A stretch of DNA of 64,000 nt, taken from Leuconostoc mesenteroides subsp. mesenteroides. GTDB lineage: Bacteria > Bacillota > Bacilli > Lactobacillales > Lactobacillaceae. Made by a program: the position numbers and the translations under genes. The notes beneath the pieces are model-generated. The model was given only the letters and a program-made list of their open reading frames with translations, was not told the origin of the DNA and did not search any database. Every line of letters begins with the position of its first letter. Position 1 is the stretch's first letter. The stretch is from the NCBI GenBank assembly GCA_009676745.1, contig CP046062.1, forward strand, positions 1,101,501 to 1,165,500. Direction: 5' to 3'. This document shows, one piece after another, positions 52,491 to 61,663 of this stretch.

Positions 52491-53783
52491 ATGACATATC
52501 CAACAAATGAAAAGCAACATCTGACAGTTGATGGTGTTGATACAATCGAACTGGCAAAAGCATATGGCACGCCGTTAGCAGTTTACGACGTAACACTTAT
52601 TCGTAAGACGATGAGGGCGTTTAAGCGCATTTTTGAACAAGAAGGTGTCCCATATGTAGTAAGTTATGCTGGTAAAGCTTTTGCTACGAAAGCAATTTAT
52701 CAGGTGGCGGCTCAAGAGGATATTCACGCTGATGTCGTGTCTGGTGGCGAATTATACACGGCAATTAAAGCTGATTTTCCAACCCATCATCTTAGCTTTA
52801 ATGGTAACAATAAAAGCTATGATGAACTTATGATGGCTGTTGAAAATGGTGTAGGAACAATTATTGTTGATAATTTTCTTGAGCTACAGTTACTATCAGA
52901 AATCACAACGGAAAAAAATGTTGTTCAAGATATTTTACTACGTATTTCACCAGGAATTTCAGCCCATACGCATGAATTTATTAGTACCGGCCAGCAAGAT
53001 AGTAAATTCGGATTTGATTTACAAACGGGTCAAGCCAAGCAGGCTTATGATATTGCGATAAAAGATATTCATCTTCACTTGCGTGGCTTACATGCCCACA
53101 TCGGATCACAAATATTTGATGTGACTGGTTTTGAGAAAAATGCAGCGTTACTAGCAGATACGGCTTACTCATGGGGATGGCAACCAGAAGTCATTAATAC
53201 TGGGGGTGGATTTGGTATTCGTTATACTGATGAGGATCAACCTTTGCCAGAAAGCGAGTTTGCTGACGCTATTATCCGTGTTTTGAAAGAAAAGGCTACG
53301 CAATACAATTGGACAATGCCAGAAATATGGATTGAACCTGGTCGTTCGATTGTCGGACCAGCTGGGCAAACTTTGTATACAGTTGGATCTCGTAAAGATA
53401 TACCAGAAATTAGAAATTATTTAGCTGTAGATGGTGGTATGGGAGACAATATTCGTCCGGCACTTTATCAAGCGAATTACGAAGCGGTTTTAGCTAATCA
53501 ACCAAATGCTAAAAGTGAAGAGATTGTGCGAATTGCTGGTAAGTATTGCGAGTCTGGTGATGTATTGGTGTGGCAGGAAGAATTACCAGCAACAAAGCCA
53601 GGTGATATTTTATCTGTACTTGCAACAGGTGCGTACGGTTACGCAATGGCTTCGAATTATAACCGAAATCCACGACCGGCCGTTGTCTTCGTGGAAAACG
53701 GTCAACATCAAGTGGTTGTTGAACGTGAAACTTTTGAACATATGATCAGTTTAGATCAGAATTACACTCTAGGAGATAAATAA
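52491..53783 (+). CDS. lysA: Diaminopimelate decarboxylase
   Basis: PLP enzyme producing lysine from meso-diaminopimelate. 430 residues from the second of two adjacent ATGs (52491; AGGGGA 4 nt upstream, the first leaves too little space). PLP lysine is Lys62 in [39 protein letters not shown] and the CESGDVL cysteine motif complete the alanine racemase-type fold. First gene of the operon after the lysine riboswitch. Confidence 0.96.
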   Translation: MTYPTNEKQHLTVDGVDTIELAKAYGTPLAVYDVTLIRKTMRAFKRIFEQEGVPYVVSYAGKAFATKAIYQVAAQEDIHADVVSGGELYTAIKADFPTHHLSFNGNNKSYDELMMAVENGVGTIIVDNFLELQLLSEITTEKNVVQDILLRISPGISAHTHEFISTGQQDSKFGFDLQTGQAKQAYDIAIKDIHLHLRGLHAHIGSQIFDVTGFEKNAALLADTAYSWGWQPEVINTGGGFGIRYTDEDQPLPESEFADAIIRVLKEKATQYNWTMPEIWIEPGRSIVGPAGQTLYTVGSRKDIPEIRNYLAVDGGMGDNIRPALYQANYEAVLANQPNAKSEEIVRIAGKYCESGDVLVWQEELPATKPGDILSVLATGAYGYAMASNYNRNPRPAVVFVENGQHQVVVERETFEHMISLDQNYTLGDK

Positions 53784-53784
53784 C

Positions 53785-54486
53785 ATGGCTGAAAACGAAG
53801 CACAAAAACTAATTAATTTCATTGCAAATGCAAAAAAAATTACCCCAGTAAAAGTTACCTATAAAGGTACATTGGCAACTGAAGTGCCGGATACTGTGCA
53901 ACAATTTGGCAATGAATCATTTGGACAATTAATTGGTGATTGGTCTGAAATTGAATCATTAATTAAGAATCTACCACCCACAGATGTATTTATTGAAAAT
54001 GATTCACGTAACTCTGCTGTTCCTTTGCTTGACAAAAAAGAAATTAACGCGCGTATTGAACCAGGTGCTATTATTCGCGATCAAGTTGAAATTGGTGATA
54101 ATGCGGTGATTATGTTGGGTGCTGTGATTAATATTGGTGCAGAGATTGGTGCCAACACAATGATTGACATGGGTGCTGTACTTGGTGGCCGTGCCATTGT
54201 TGGTGAAAATTCCCATATTGGTGCTGGTGCAGTATTAGCTGGTGTGATTGAACCAGCATCTGCTCAACCTGTTCGAGTCGGGAATAATGTTTTAGTTGGC
54301 GCTAATGCTGTTGTTATTGAAGGCGTACAGGTCGGTGACGGCGCAGTAGTTGCGGCCGGCGCAATCGTCACAAAAGATGTACCAGCAAATACAGTAGTTG
54401 CTGGTGTTCCTGCAAAAATCATTAAGGAGATTGATTCGAAAACGCAACAAAAGACTGCGTTAATTGATGCATTGCGAGGATTATAA
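53785..54486 (+). CDS. dapH: Tetrahydrodipicolinate N-acetyltransferase
   Basis: Acetylates tetrahydrodipicolinate in the N-acetyl branch of diaminopimelate synthesis. 233 residues: an alpha/beta N-terminal domain ([17 protein letters not shown]) and a left-handed beta helix of hexapeptide repeats ([30 protein letters not shown] ... [32 protein letters not shown]). It lies one base after lysA and its stop overlaps the next start. Confidence 0.96.
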   Translation: MAENEAQKLINFIANAKKITPVKVTYKGTLATEVPDTVQQFGNESFGQLIGDWSEIESLIKNLPPTDVFIENDSRNSAVPLLDKKEINARIEPGAIIRDQVEIGDNAVIMLGAVINIGAEIGANTMIDMGAVLGGRAIVGENSHIGAGAVLAGVIEPASAQPVRVGNNVLVGANAVVIEGVQVGDGAVVAAGAIVTKDVPANTVVAGVPAKIIKEIDSKTQQKTALIDALRGL

Positions 54487-55640
54487 TGCCAGTTAGTGAA
54501 GAAGATTTAAAAACCTATCGTCGTGACTTGCATAAAATTCCAGAACTTGCTTTAGCGGAAGTTAAAACGCATCAGTATTTACTAGGAAAAATTCAATCCT
54601 GGCAAACTGATTTTATGACAATCCGTCAAGTAGAAGAACTACCTACGGCATTGTTTGTGAAATTCTCTGGGACCAATCCAAGACGGACGATTGGATATCG
54701 TGCTGATATTGACGCGCTACCAGTTACAGAAGATACTGGGTTACCGTTTGCATCAACTCACAAAGGTGTTATGCATGCATGTGGTCATGATGTTCATATG
54801 TCTTTAGCTTTGGGATTAGTTCAGTATTTTAGTAAACATCAACCTCAAGACAATTTAATTATCTTTTTTCAACCGGCTGAAGAGTCAAAAAGTGGTGGCA
54901 AATTAGCTGTTGATTTAGGTATTTTTGAAGGTGAGTGGTGTCCTGATGAGTTTTATGGCATTCATGATCAACCCAATTTGCCTGCTGGAACTTTAAGTAC
55001 ATTAGCGGGTACTTTATTTGCCGGAACGGCTGAACTCGAAATCGACATCTACGGTCAAGGTGGTCATGCGGCCTATCCTCATTTAGGTAAGGATCCAATT
55101 GTTATTTCGGCTGAATTAATTATGTTATTACAAACGGTTGTATCGCGTAACGTCGACCCGATAGAAGGTGGCGTAGTGAGTCTTGGAATGATTAGCGGCG
55201 GCTTTACAAATAATGTTATTCCAGACACTGTGCATCTTGCCGGAACAGTTCGTAGTATGACCAAAAGCGGCTTGGATAAAATGACAACACGAATTCGTCA
55301 AATAGTTGAAGGCGTAGCATTGGCAAATGATGTCAAGATTAATGTTCGACTTGAAACAGGAAGTTATTTACCTGTTGAAAATAATCCTAAATTAGCTAAT
55401 AATTTGTTGAGTTTCATGGAACAGCGTCAAGATATTGCATTTGAAGAAGCAAAACCTGCGATGACGGGTGAGGATTTTGGTTATATATTACAACACATTC
55501 CTGGTGTCATGCTTTGGCTTGGTGTCAATGATAATCATTCACTGCACAGTGCGAAGTTAAACATCGATGAAGCAGCTTTGTTACCAGGATTCAATGCTTT
55601 GAAAGATTTTATTGAGTGGCGAATGTCACAAGGAGAATAA
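54486..55640 (+). CDS. N-acetyldiaminopimelate deacetylase (YkuR type)
   Basis: M20 family metallohydrolase that removes acetyl from N-acetyl-LL-diaminopimelate. 384 residues with RRDLHKIPELALAE, the metal site MHACGHDVHM, AEESKSGGK, HAAYPHLGKDPI and MTGEDFGYILQ. It starts inside the dapH stop codon (TAATG), so the two are coupled. The paired gene order ykuQ-ykuR is known from Bacillus. An aminotransferase needed for the preceding step is not in this window. Confidence 0.95.
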   Translation: MPVSEEDLKTYRRDLHKIPELALAEVKTHQYLLGKIQSWQTDFMTIRQVEELPTALFVKFSGTNPRRTIGYRADIDALPVTEDTGLPFASTHKGVMHACGHDVHMSLALGLVQYFSKHQPQDNLIIFFQPAEESKSGGKLAVDLGIFEGEWCPDEFYGIHDQPNLPAGTLSTLAGTLFAGTAELEIDIYGQGGHAAYPHLGKDPIVISAELIMLLQTVVSRNVDPIEGGVVSLGMISGGFTNNVIPDTVHLAGTVRSMTKSGLDKMTTRIRQIVEGVALANDVKINVRLETGSYLPVENNPKLANNLLSFMEQRQDIAFEEAKPAMTGEDFGYILQHIPGVMLWLGVNDNHSLHSAKLNIDEAALLPGFNALKDFIEWRMSQGE

Positions 55641-55642
55641 GC

Positions 55643-56509
55643 ATGTACGAAGGAATTAATTTAATTACGGCAATTATTACGCCTTTTACAGTAAACGATG
55701 AGATTGATTATGAGTCATTAGAGAAATTAATTGAACACCTATTAAATCATGGTTCACAAGGATTTGTGATTGCAGGAACAACGGGTGAATCTCCAACATT
55801 GTCTTTTAAAGAAAAAGTTGAATTAACACAGTTTATTGCAAAACAAGTTGGTAATCGCGCACTTTTGATTGCTAATGCAGGTTCCAATAATACGAAGGAA
55901 TCCGTAGAAGCAGCCAAAGCGTTAAGCAAAATCGAGCATATCAACGGTATCTTGGCAGTAACACCATATTATAATAAGCCAAGTCAAGCTGGAATGATTG
56001 CACATTTTAAAGCTATCGCTGATGCTTCTGAAAAACCAATTATGTTATATAATATTCCTGGACGTACGGTTGTCGGCCTGACTGTTGAGAGTGTGCTTGA
56101 ATTAGCCCAACATCCTAATATTAATGCAATTAAAGAAACAACATCAACTGAATTTGTTGAAGCAGAGGTAGAAGGAACCACGGGATTTGCAGTCTATACT
56201 GGTGAGGATGCGATGACCCTTGCGGCCTATACTGTTGGCGGTGCTGGAACAATTTCGGTAGCTTCACATATTTATGGTGACGAAATGTCTGAATTGTTTA
56301 GTGCTATGAATGCAAATAACTGGCGTGAAGCTGGGCGCTTGCAACGTTACCTAACCCCACGAATGAATGCTCTATTTGCCTATCCTTCCCCAACGCCAGT
56401 TAAGACAAAATTAGCTGAAAAAGGGTTTGTACGTGAAGATGTACGTCTACCTCTCATTCCTTTAAGTGATGCACAAAAATTACATTTGAATGAATTATTG
56501 GAGAAATAA
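55643..56509 (+). CDS. dapA: 4-hydroxy-tetrahydrodipicolinate synthase
   Basis: Condenses pyruvate and aspartate semialdehyde. 288 residues from ATG 55643 (AAGGAG 7 nt upstream). GTTGESPTL is the substrate loop, YYNKPSQAGM has the catalytic Tyr region, NIPGRTVV follows, and the Schiff base Lys is in NINAIKETTS. Starts 2 bp after the deacetylase gene; its stop overlaps the dapB start. Confidence 0.97.
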   Translation: MYEGINLITAIITPFTVNDEIDYESLEKLIEHLLNHGSQGFVIAGTTGESPTLSFKEKVELTQFIAKQVGNRALLIANAGSNNTKESVEAAKALSKIEHINGILAVTPYYNKPSQAGMIAHFKAIADASEKPIMLYNIPGRTVVGLTVESVLELAQHPNINAIKETTSTEFVEAEVEGTTGFAVYTGEDAMTLAAYTVGGAGTISVASHIYGDEMSELFSAMNANNWREAGRLQRYLTPRMNALFAYPSPTPVKTKLAEKGFVREDVRLPLIPLSDAQKLHLNELLEK

Positions 56510-57231
56510 TGACAAAAATAATTTTAGCCGGTGGTTTTGGTAAATTAGGCCAAGCTATTCAAGATAACTTGAGTGAAGAATATGAAATTGTTGGTATTGT
56601 GAGTGGACATCAACATGAGAGTAAGATACCTGTGTGGACTGCCTTATCAGATATAAATGTAGCGGCAGATATTTGGTTGGATGTTAGTACGCCAGCAACT
56701 GTATTTGACAATGCGATGTACGCCATTGAACACAACATGCCGTTAGTGATTGGTACCACTGGTTTGTCAGATGAACAAATAGCAACATTGCGTGAAAAGT
56801 CATCAAAAGGTGTTTTAATTGTACCAAACTTTAGTTTGTCAGCAGTTTTGTTAATGCAATTCTCACAATTAGCGGCCAAATATTTTCCCGATGCAGAAAT
56901 TATTGAAGCGCATAACCCCAAAAAGGTAGATGCACCATCTGGGACAGCTAAGCAAACCGCAAGATTGATTGCAGAAGCCCGTATCGAGGAACCAACATCA
57001 ACAACAGCAGCAACAGCTCGCGGTGAACAGATTGATCGTGTACCGGTTCATGCAATAAGGTTACCTGGCTATATCGCACAGCAAAGCGTTTATTTTGGTG
57101 GCGTGGATGAGCAATTCACGCTGACCCAAAGTACAACAAGCCGCTCAGCTTTTGTACCAGGTGTAATTCGCGCTTTAGAAGCTGTAAAAAATATAGACGG
57201 TGTTGTCATTGGATTAGACCAAATTATTTAA
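56509..57231 (+). CDS. dapB: 4-hydroxy-tetrahydrodipicolinate reductase
   Basis: Reduces the DapA product with NAD(P)H. 240 residues; the nucleotide loop reads ILAGGFGKLGQAI where GxxGRMG is commoner. DVSTPATV, VIGTTGLSDEQ, the catalytic EAHNPKKVDAPSGTAKQTA and HAIRLPGYIAQQ are present. Last gene of the lysine operon; terminator at 57243. Confidence 0.96.
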   Translation: MTKIILAGGFGKLGQAIQDNLSEEYEIVGIVSGHQHESKIPVWTALSDINVAADIWLDVSTPATVFDNAMYAIEHNMPLVIGTTGLSDEQIATLREKSSKGVLIVPNFSLSAVLLMQFSQLAAKYFPDAEIIEAHNPKKVDAPSGTAKQTARLIAEARIEEPTSTTAATARGEQIDRVPVHAIRLPGYIAQQSVYFGGVDEQFTLTQSTTSRSAFVPGVIRALEAVKNIDGVVIGLDQII

Positions 57232-57242
57232 TTTAAGAATTG

Positions 57243-57275
57243 TGATGTTAATAGTCGTATTAGCATCATTTTTTA
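57243..57275 (+). terminator. Terminator of the lysA-dapB operon
   Basis: TGATG-TAATA paired with TATTA-CATCA around GTCG, followed by T6. Confidence 0.88.
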
Positions 57276-57308
57276 TTTTAAAATACATGTGAATAGCAAT
57301 TTTTATCG

Positions 57309-57314
57309 TACAAT
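57309..57314 (+). promoter_or_regulatory. -10 box 6 nt before recX
   Basis: TACAAT, then AGAATT and ATG 57321. No Shine-Dalgarno sequence, so a leaderless message is likely. Confidence 0.45.
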
Positions 57315-57320
57315 AGAATT

Positions 57321-58124
57321 ATGAAAAAGATAACTAAAATTTCAATTCAAAAAAAAGCGGGTCGCTATAATATTGATCTAGATAATCAATTCGCTTTTGG
57401 TGTGGCGGAAAGTGTTCTCATTAAATTTGGCTTGGCAAAAGGGCGAGAATTAGATGAAGAATTAATCGCAGAAATTAAGCATAGTGATTCTGTTGCCAAG
57501 GCGTTAAGTATTGCGCTTAACTTTCTTAGTCATTCGTTGCACACAGTCAAACAAGTGAAGCAGAGAATGAGTGAAAAGGAAGTGCCAGAGAATATTCAGG
57601 ATGAAGTTATTGCTCAATTATATGAGCAAAAATATATCGATGATTTAAATTATGCACAACACTATGTTTCAACCAAAAAAATTATTAGCCCTAAGGGACC
57701 TAATGTTGTCAAGATAGATTTGAAGCAGGCGGGTGTTCATGATGATGATATTGAAACAGCATTGTCTGACTATACTCACGAGGAGCAACTTGAAATTGCA
57801 GAGAAACTTGCTTTAAAATCTGCTAACACATACAAAAGAGAATCAACTCGAGCTAAGAAACAAAAAATTGTACAAGCTTTAGCTGCAAAAGGATTCTCTT
57901 TTGACATTGCAGAAATTATTGTTGACAAGGTTATTACAGAGAATGACGATGATATTGAACTAGAAAATATCAAGCGTCAAGCGGAAAAAAGCTGGCAACG
58001 CTATCGTAAGGAAATACCAAGTCAAAGAATATATAAAACAAAAAACAACTTGTATACCAAAGGTTATCACTCTGAATTAATTAATGTGGTAATTCACGAG
58101 TTAGAAGTATCTGCAGATGATTGA
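57321..58124 (+). CDS. recX: Regulatory protein RecX
   Basis: Binds RecA filaments and modulates recombination. 267 residues, as in Firmicutes: N-terminal beta segment (KITKISIQKKAGRYNIDLDNQFAFGV), then three-helix repeats with ALNFLSHSLHTVKQVKQRMSEKEVPENIQDEVIAQLYEQKYIDDLNYAQHYV and a C-terminal repeat. The ATG lacks a Shine-Dalgarno sequence and lies 6 nt after a -10 box. A DUF402 gene follows 50 bp downstream, a common pairing. Confidence 0.94.
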   Translation: MKKITKISIQKKAGRYNIDLDNQFAFGVAESVLIKFGLAKGRELDEELIAEIKHSDSVAKALSIALNFLSHSLHTVKQVKQRMSEKEVPENIQDEVIAQLYEQKYIDDLNYAQHYVSTKKIISPKGPNVVKIDLKQAGVHDDDIETALSDYTHEEQLEIAEKLALKSANTYKRESTRAKKQKIVQALAAKGFSFDIAEIIVDKVITENDDDIELENIKRQAEKSWQRYRKEIPSQRIYKTKNNLYTKGYHSELINVVIHELEVSADD

Positions 58125-58174
58125 AATGTGGTACAATTAAATAGGAATTCGGTGTTAGAAGAGTAGGTAGCGTT

Positions 58175-58744
58175 ATGAACGTTGATAGACCCAGTCGTGG
58201 ACCACGAGAAGGTGACTTCATCACGATCAAAAGCTATAAGCATGACGGCTCGTTGCATCGAACTTGGCGCGATACCATGGTACTAAAGACTAGTGAAAAC
58301 TCTATCATTGGCCTAAATGATCACACTTTGGTAACGGAAGATGATGGTAGACGATGGGTTACCCGCGAACCTGCTATTGTTTATTTCCATAAGAAATATT
58401 GGTTTAATATCATTGCGATGATTCGTGATAATGGTGTATCGTATTATTGTAATTTAGCTTCTCCCTATGTACTTGACAAGGAGGCGTTAAAATATATTGA
58501 TTACGATTTAGATATTAAAGTTTTTCCTGATGGCGTTAAACATTTACTTGATGCAGATGAATATGCAGCTCATAGTAAAAAGTGGCATTACCCGTCAGAA
58601 ATCGATAAAATTTTGAAAGCCCATGTCAAAATTTTGGTTGATTGGATAAACGAAGGTTCTGGACCATTCTCACAAGGATACGTTGATGTTTGGTATACAC
58701 GGTATCAATATTTGATGCAACAGCGGTTGAAAGATCGTCGTTGA
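58175..58744 (+). CDS. DUF402 / YgaC-type nucleoside phosphatase-like protein
   Basis: 189-residue soluble beta-barrel protein. The opening [30 protein letters not shown] and [47 protein letters not shown] are the family core, with the acidic metal-binding residues in the [10 protein letters not shown] strand. Staphylococcal relatives hydrolyse nucleoside tri- and diphosphates; the same activity is inferred. A leader with ribosome binding site GTAGG is present, and a terminator follows. Confidence 0.93.
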   Translation: MNVDRPSRGPREGDFITIKSYKHDGSLHRTWRDTMVLKTSENSIIGLNDHTLVTEDDGRRWVTREPAIVYFHKKYWFNIIAMIRDNGVSYYCNLASPYVLDKEALKYIDYDLDIKVFPDGVKHLLDADEYAAHSKKWHYPSEIDKILKAHVKILVDWINEGSGPFSQGYVDVWYTRYQYLMQQRLKDRR

Positions 58745-58745
58745 G

Positions 58746-58775
58746 AAAAAGCATTCGATTTATCGAATGCTTTTT
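58746..58775 (+). terminator. Terminator after the DUF402 gene
   Basis: AAAAAGCATTCGA paired with TCGAATGCTTTTT around a 4-nt loop. Confidence 0.9.
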
Positions 58776-58835
58776 CTGATGCATACGAATAAGTTGATTC
58801 ATTTATCACACAACAAAACAAAAAAACCCATAATC

Positions 58836-58844
58836 TGTTAAAAT
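58836..58844 (+). promoter_or_regulatory. Extended -10 promoter 7 nt before the rhomboid gene
   Basis: TGT-TAAAAT, then AAAGATT and ATG 58852. No Shine-Dalgarno sequence between; predicts a leaderless transcript for rhomboid-yqgQ. Confidence 0.6.
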
Positions 58845-58851
58845 AAAGATT

Positions 58852-59535
58852 ATGAAGGCATTAAAAGAACAATATCAAACAGCACCGATAACGACAATTA
58901 TATTTTTGATAACTACATTTGTATTCCTAATTGAGCTTGTATTAAGTCGCGGAATGACGGAGAATAGTGAATTCTTAATTAATATGGGTGCAAAATGGGG
59001 ACCATATATCCAGTTAAAACATGAATACTGGCGCTTGTTAACGCCGGTTTTTCTCCATGCTGGTTTTTTACACATTGTCACTAATATGATTACTTTATGG
59101 TTTATTGGACCACTTGTTGAACGAGCATTTGGCAGTGCAAAATTCTTTGGACTATATTTTTTTGGCGGCATTATTGGTAATATTTTTTCATATTTATTGG
59201 CGCCGTCGAGTGTTTCTGTAGGTGCATCTACAGCACTTTTTGCCATGTTTGGTGGCCTTATTTTGTACGCCATTCGTTTTAAAGAAGATCCTCAAGTTAA
59301 GTCGATGGGCACAATGCTGGGCCTTTTTGTCATTTTAAATTTAGTTACAGGCTTTTCATCAACTGATATTGATATATGGGGGCACATCGGTGGCTTAATC
59401 GGTGGAATGATGTTTGCAGTAATGTTTGGTTTTTATGGGCACAGTGGGAAATACGCTCTTCGATGGCGCTTAATCATAGGAGCTATAACAATATTGCTGA
59501 TTATTTTAACTTTTTGGGCAGGTGTAAGAATATGA
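58852..59535 (+). CDS. Rhomboid family intramembrane serine protease
   Basis: 227 residues with six membrane helices. Catalytic Ser126 in VGASTALFAMFGG and His178 in WGHIGGLIGGM form the dyad; HAGFLHIVTNMITLWFIGPLVERAFG is the HxxxN element. It cleaves membrane proteins within the bilayer; substrates are unknown. Its stop overlaps the yqgQ start, and glk follows, as in Bacillus yqgP-yqgQ-glcK. Probably leaderless. Confidence 0.95.
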   Translation: MKALKEQYQTAPITTIIFLITTFVFLIELVLSRGMTENSEFLINMGAKWGPYIQLKHEYWRLLTPVFLHAGFLHIVTNMITLWFIGPLVERAFGSAKFFGLYFFGGIIGNIFSYLLAPSSVSVGASTALFAMFGGLILYAIRFKEDPQVKSMGTMLGLFVILNLVTGFSSTDIDIWGHIGGLIGGMMFAVMFGFYGHSGKYALRWRLIIGAITILLIILTFWAGVRI

Positions 59536-59738
59536 AAACATTTTATGATGTATTACAGTATTTAAAAGAATTCGGTGTCTATATTCATGTTGGGAAGCGT
59601 CTGTGGGATATCGAATTGGCAGCACTAGAAGTAGACAATCTTTTCAAAACGGAAATTCTAAATGCAAAAGATTATGCAACAATTAAGTTGATTTTATCAC
59701 ATGAACACACCATCGAATCCGAGAATCCCAGTGATTGA
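59532..59738 (+). CDS. yqgQ: YqgQ family protein (DUF910)
   Basis: 68-residue helical protein, MKTFYDVLQYLKEFGVYIHVGKRLWDIELAALEVDNLF, typical of YqgQ. The function is unknown in the family; a nucleic-acid-binding role has been suggested from structure. ATG 59532 overlaps the rhomboid stop (ATGA), so translation is coupled. Start chosen within a longer open frame because of this overlap and family length. Confidence 0.93.
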   Translation: MKTFYDVLQYLKEFGVYIHVGKRLWDIELAALEVDNLFKTEILNAKDYATIKLILSHEHTIESENPSD

Positions 59739-59757
59739 AAACATTTAGTGAAAATGA

Positions 59758-59796
59758 TGAAAACGCTTGCACTATGTAAGCACTTTCTGTTAGAAT
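59758..59796 (+). promoter_or_regulatory. glk promoter with cre box
   Basis: TGAAAACGCTTGCA (59758-59771) matches the cre consensus with one difference. It overlaps the -35 TTGCAC (59767-59772); the -10 TAGAAT (59791-59796) follows after 18 bp. CcpA control of glucose phosphorylation is inferred. Confidence 0.65.
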
Positions 59797-59825
59797 ATGT
59801 AGGTAATAAATTTTATGGAGGAAAT

Positions 59826-59843
59826 ATGCATTGCGTTGATTAA
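59826..59843 (+). CDS. Possible 5-codon leader ORF before glk
   Basis: GGAGG (59817-59821) is followed after 4 nt by ATG CAT TGC GTT GAT and TAA. This is the only good ribosome binding site in the glk leader. It may load ribosomes for a coupled or re-initiated start at glk, 57 nt later. Speculative. Confidence 0.3.
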   Translation: MHCVD

Positions 59844-59899
59844 TCATCACATAAGGCGATTAATTTGTTGTTAGAAATGCGCTTTGCACTTTAATAATC

Positions 59900-60865
59900 A
59901 TGGCAAAAGATAAACTTATTGGCGTTGATCTTGGTGGTACAACTATCAAGTTTGCAATTTTGACTGATCAAGGTGAAATTCAACAAAAATGGTCAATTAA
60001 AACAAATATTTTGGATGATGGTGGACACATTGTTCCAGATATTATTGAATCCATTAATCATCATTTAGACCTTTATCAACTGGATAAAGAACGTATTATT
60101 GGCATTGGTATGGGGACACCTGGAACTGTTAACCGTGAAAAAGGTACAGTCACAGGAGCATTTAACTTAAATTGGAAAACAGAGCAACCGGTCAAAGCAG
60201 ATATTGAGTCAGGAACAGGATTTACTTTGACAATTGATAATGATGCTAACTCTGCTGCTCTTGGTGAAGCATGGAAGGGTGCTGGTAATAATGATGACGA
60301 AGTTTCATTCATTACCTTAGGCACTGGTGTTGGTGGTGGCTTGTTAGCCAATGGTAAGCTAATTCATGGTACAGTTGGAGCCGGTGGAGAAGTCGGCCAC
60401 ATGATTGTTGAACCTGATGGATATTTGTGTACATGTGGCAATCGTGGTTGCTTAGAGCAATATGCTTCAGCTACTGGTGTTGTTCATTTAGCGCAAACTA
60501 TTGCCGAAGAATATGTGGGTAATTCGAAATTAAAGAAGATGATTGACAACGGTGAAGAAGTTACATCAAAAATTGTCTTTGATTTAGCAAAGCAAGGCGA
60601 TTTTTTGGCAAATAAAGTTGTTGACAAAGTTGCTTATTACTTGGGATATGCTACAGCTACCATGTCTAATATCTTGAATCCATCAGCTGTTGTTATTGGT
60701 GGTGGTGTTGCTGCTGCAGGAGAATTCTTACGTGCACGTGTTGAAAAACATTGGACTAAGTTTGCGTTCCCAACAGTGCGTCACTCTACACGTGTAAAGT
60801 TAGCAGAGTTAGGTAACGATGCTGGTGTGATTGGTGCGGCGAGTTTGGCTCGAATGCCTGCTTAA
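59900..60865 (+). CDS. glk: Glucokinase, ROK family
   Basis: Phosphorylates glucose to glucose 6-phosphate. 321 residues; ATP loop GVDLGGTTIKFAIL, sugar-binding DNDANSAALGEAWKGAGNN, LGTGVGGGLLANGKLIHG, and the ROK zinc motif CTCGNRGCLEQYAS with GEVGHM upstream are all intact. No Shine-Dalgarno precedes ATG 59900 and no earlier in-frame start exists; the only strong site belongs to a 5-codon frame 57 nt upstream. A cre-bearing promoter lies before it. Confidence 0.95.
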   Translation: MAKDKLIGVDLGGTTIKFAILTDQGEIQQKWSIKTNILDDGGHIVPDIIESINHHLDLYQLDKERIIGIGMGTPGTVNREKGTVTGAFNLNWKTEQPVKADIESGTGFTLTIDNDANSAALGEAWKGAGNNDDEVSFITLGTGVGGGLLANGKLIHGTVGAGGEVGHMIVEPDGYLCTCGNRGCLEQYASATGVVHLAQTIAEEYVGNSKLKKMIDNGEEVTSKIVFDLAKQGDFLANKVVDKVAYYLGYATATMSNILNPSAVVIGGGVAAAGEFLRARVEKHWTKFAFPTVRHSTRVKLAELGNDAGVIGAASLARMPA

Positions 60866-60869
60866 AGTG

Positions 60870-60920
60870 AATACAAATAAAAAAAGCTGCTATATGATAG
60901 CAGCTTTTTTTATTTGTATT
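60870..60920. terminator. Long perfect palindrome, bidirectional terminator
   Basis: Perfect 24-bp arms (60870-60893 and 60897-60920) around ATG, containing GCTGCTAT and flanked by A7/T7. Serves the convergent glk and YjbH-like genes. Confidence 0.93.
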
Positions 60921-60923
60921 TAT

Positions 60924-61523
60924 TTATGCTAAATTAACTGATGCTTCTTCATTTTTTTCTGACACATCATTATCTGATATATGGGGTAAAAATGCAGGTA
61001 GCAAATCGTTAACAGAAAAATCTGTCAATATTTGCGTTTTTAAATCGATCGCATCATCGATCGCCACCGTAGCCTGAACTTTTGGCATCATACCGTGAGC
61101 GAGTTGTTGATCTTCTAGTATGGACAGCTTCGTTTCTTTTGAATTACGATTGTACAGAAAGTCTGTAATGTTGAGGCCTACTTTTTTAGCAATGTTGACG
61201 ACTAAGTTGCGTGAGTATTTCTGATGACCAATTGTCAGCGCTTCTTGTAAATTGATGAGTAAGGCCCGTGCTTTTTTATTACCTTCAATTTGAGCAGCTT
61301 TGAAATCGAGAGTTAGGCGATAGACTAAACTAGCTTTGTCGGTAGGCTCATCGGCACATGTTGACTGATTATCCTTAATCATTTTCAGAATTGGTTCATT
61401 GATTAAAGGGACAAAAAATAGATGATGTGAACGATGGATTTGTTGACTAATTTTTTGTAGATATTGCTCTGTAATTAAGCAATTATCAGACAGTGGCGTA
61501 TCAAAATGATATATAGATAGCAT
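60924..61523 (-). CDS. YjbH/SpxH-like DsbA-family adaptor protein
   Basis: 199-residue thioredoxin-fold protein. In Bacillus YjbH (SpxH) feeds the regulator Spx to ClpXP; the gene lies upstream of yjbM (relQ) and yjbN (nadK), and the same order occurs here although on the opposite strand. The N terminus SIYHFDTPLSDNCLITEQYLQKISQQI matches the DsbA-type start, but only one Cys is left and there is no CxxC. AGGAG is 7 nt upstream. A redox role is therefore unlikely; an adaptor role is inferred. Confidence 0.75.
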   Translation of the reverse strand: MLSIYHFDTPLSDNCLITEQYLQKISQQIHRSHHLFFVPLINEPILKMIKDNQSTCADEPTDKASLVYRLTLDFKAAQIEGNKKARALLINLQEALTIGHQKYSRNLVVNIAKKVGLNITDFLYNRNSKETKLSILEDQQLAHGMMPKVQATVAIDDAIDLKTQILTDFSVNDLLPAFLPHISDNDVSEKNEEASVNLA

Positions 61524-61663
61524 GATTGTTCTCCTGAATTATTAACTTATTTAATATACAAAATATTAGTATAGCCGTCAAGGGTGTACTTGACAAATGA
61601 TACGCTCATAAATATGTTAAAATAGAATAGTAGTAATTAAAAAATATGATAGAGGATGACAGT

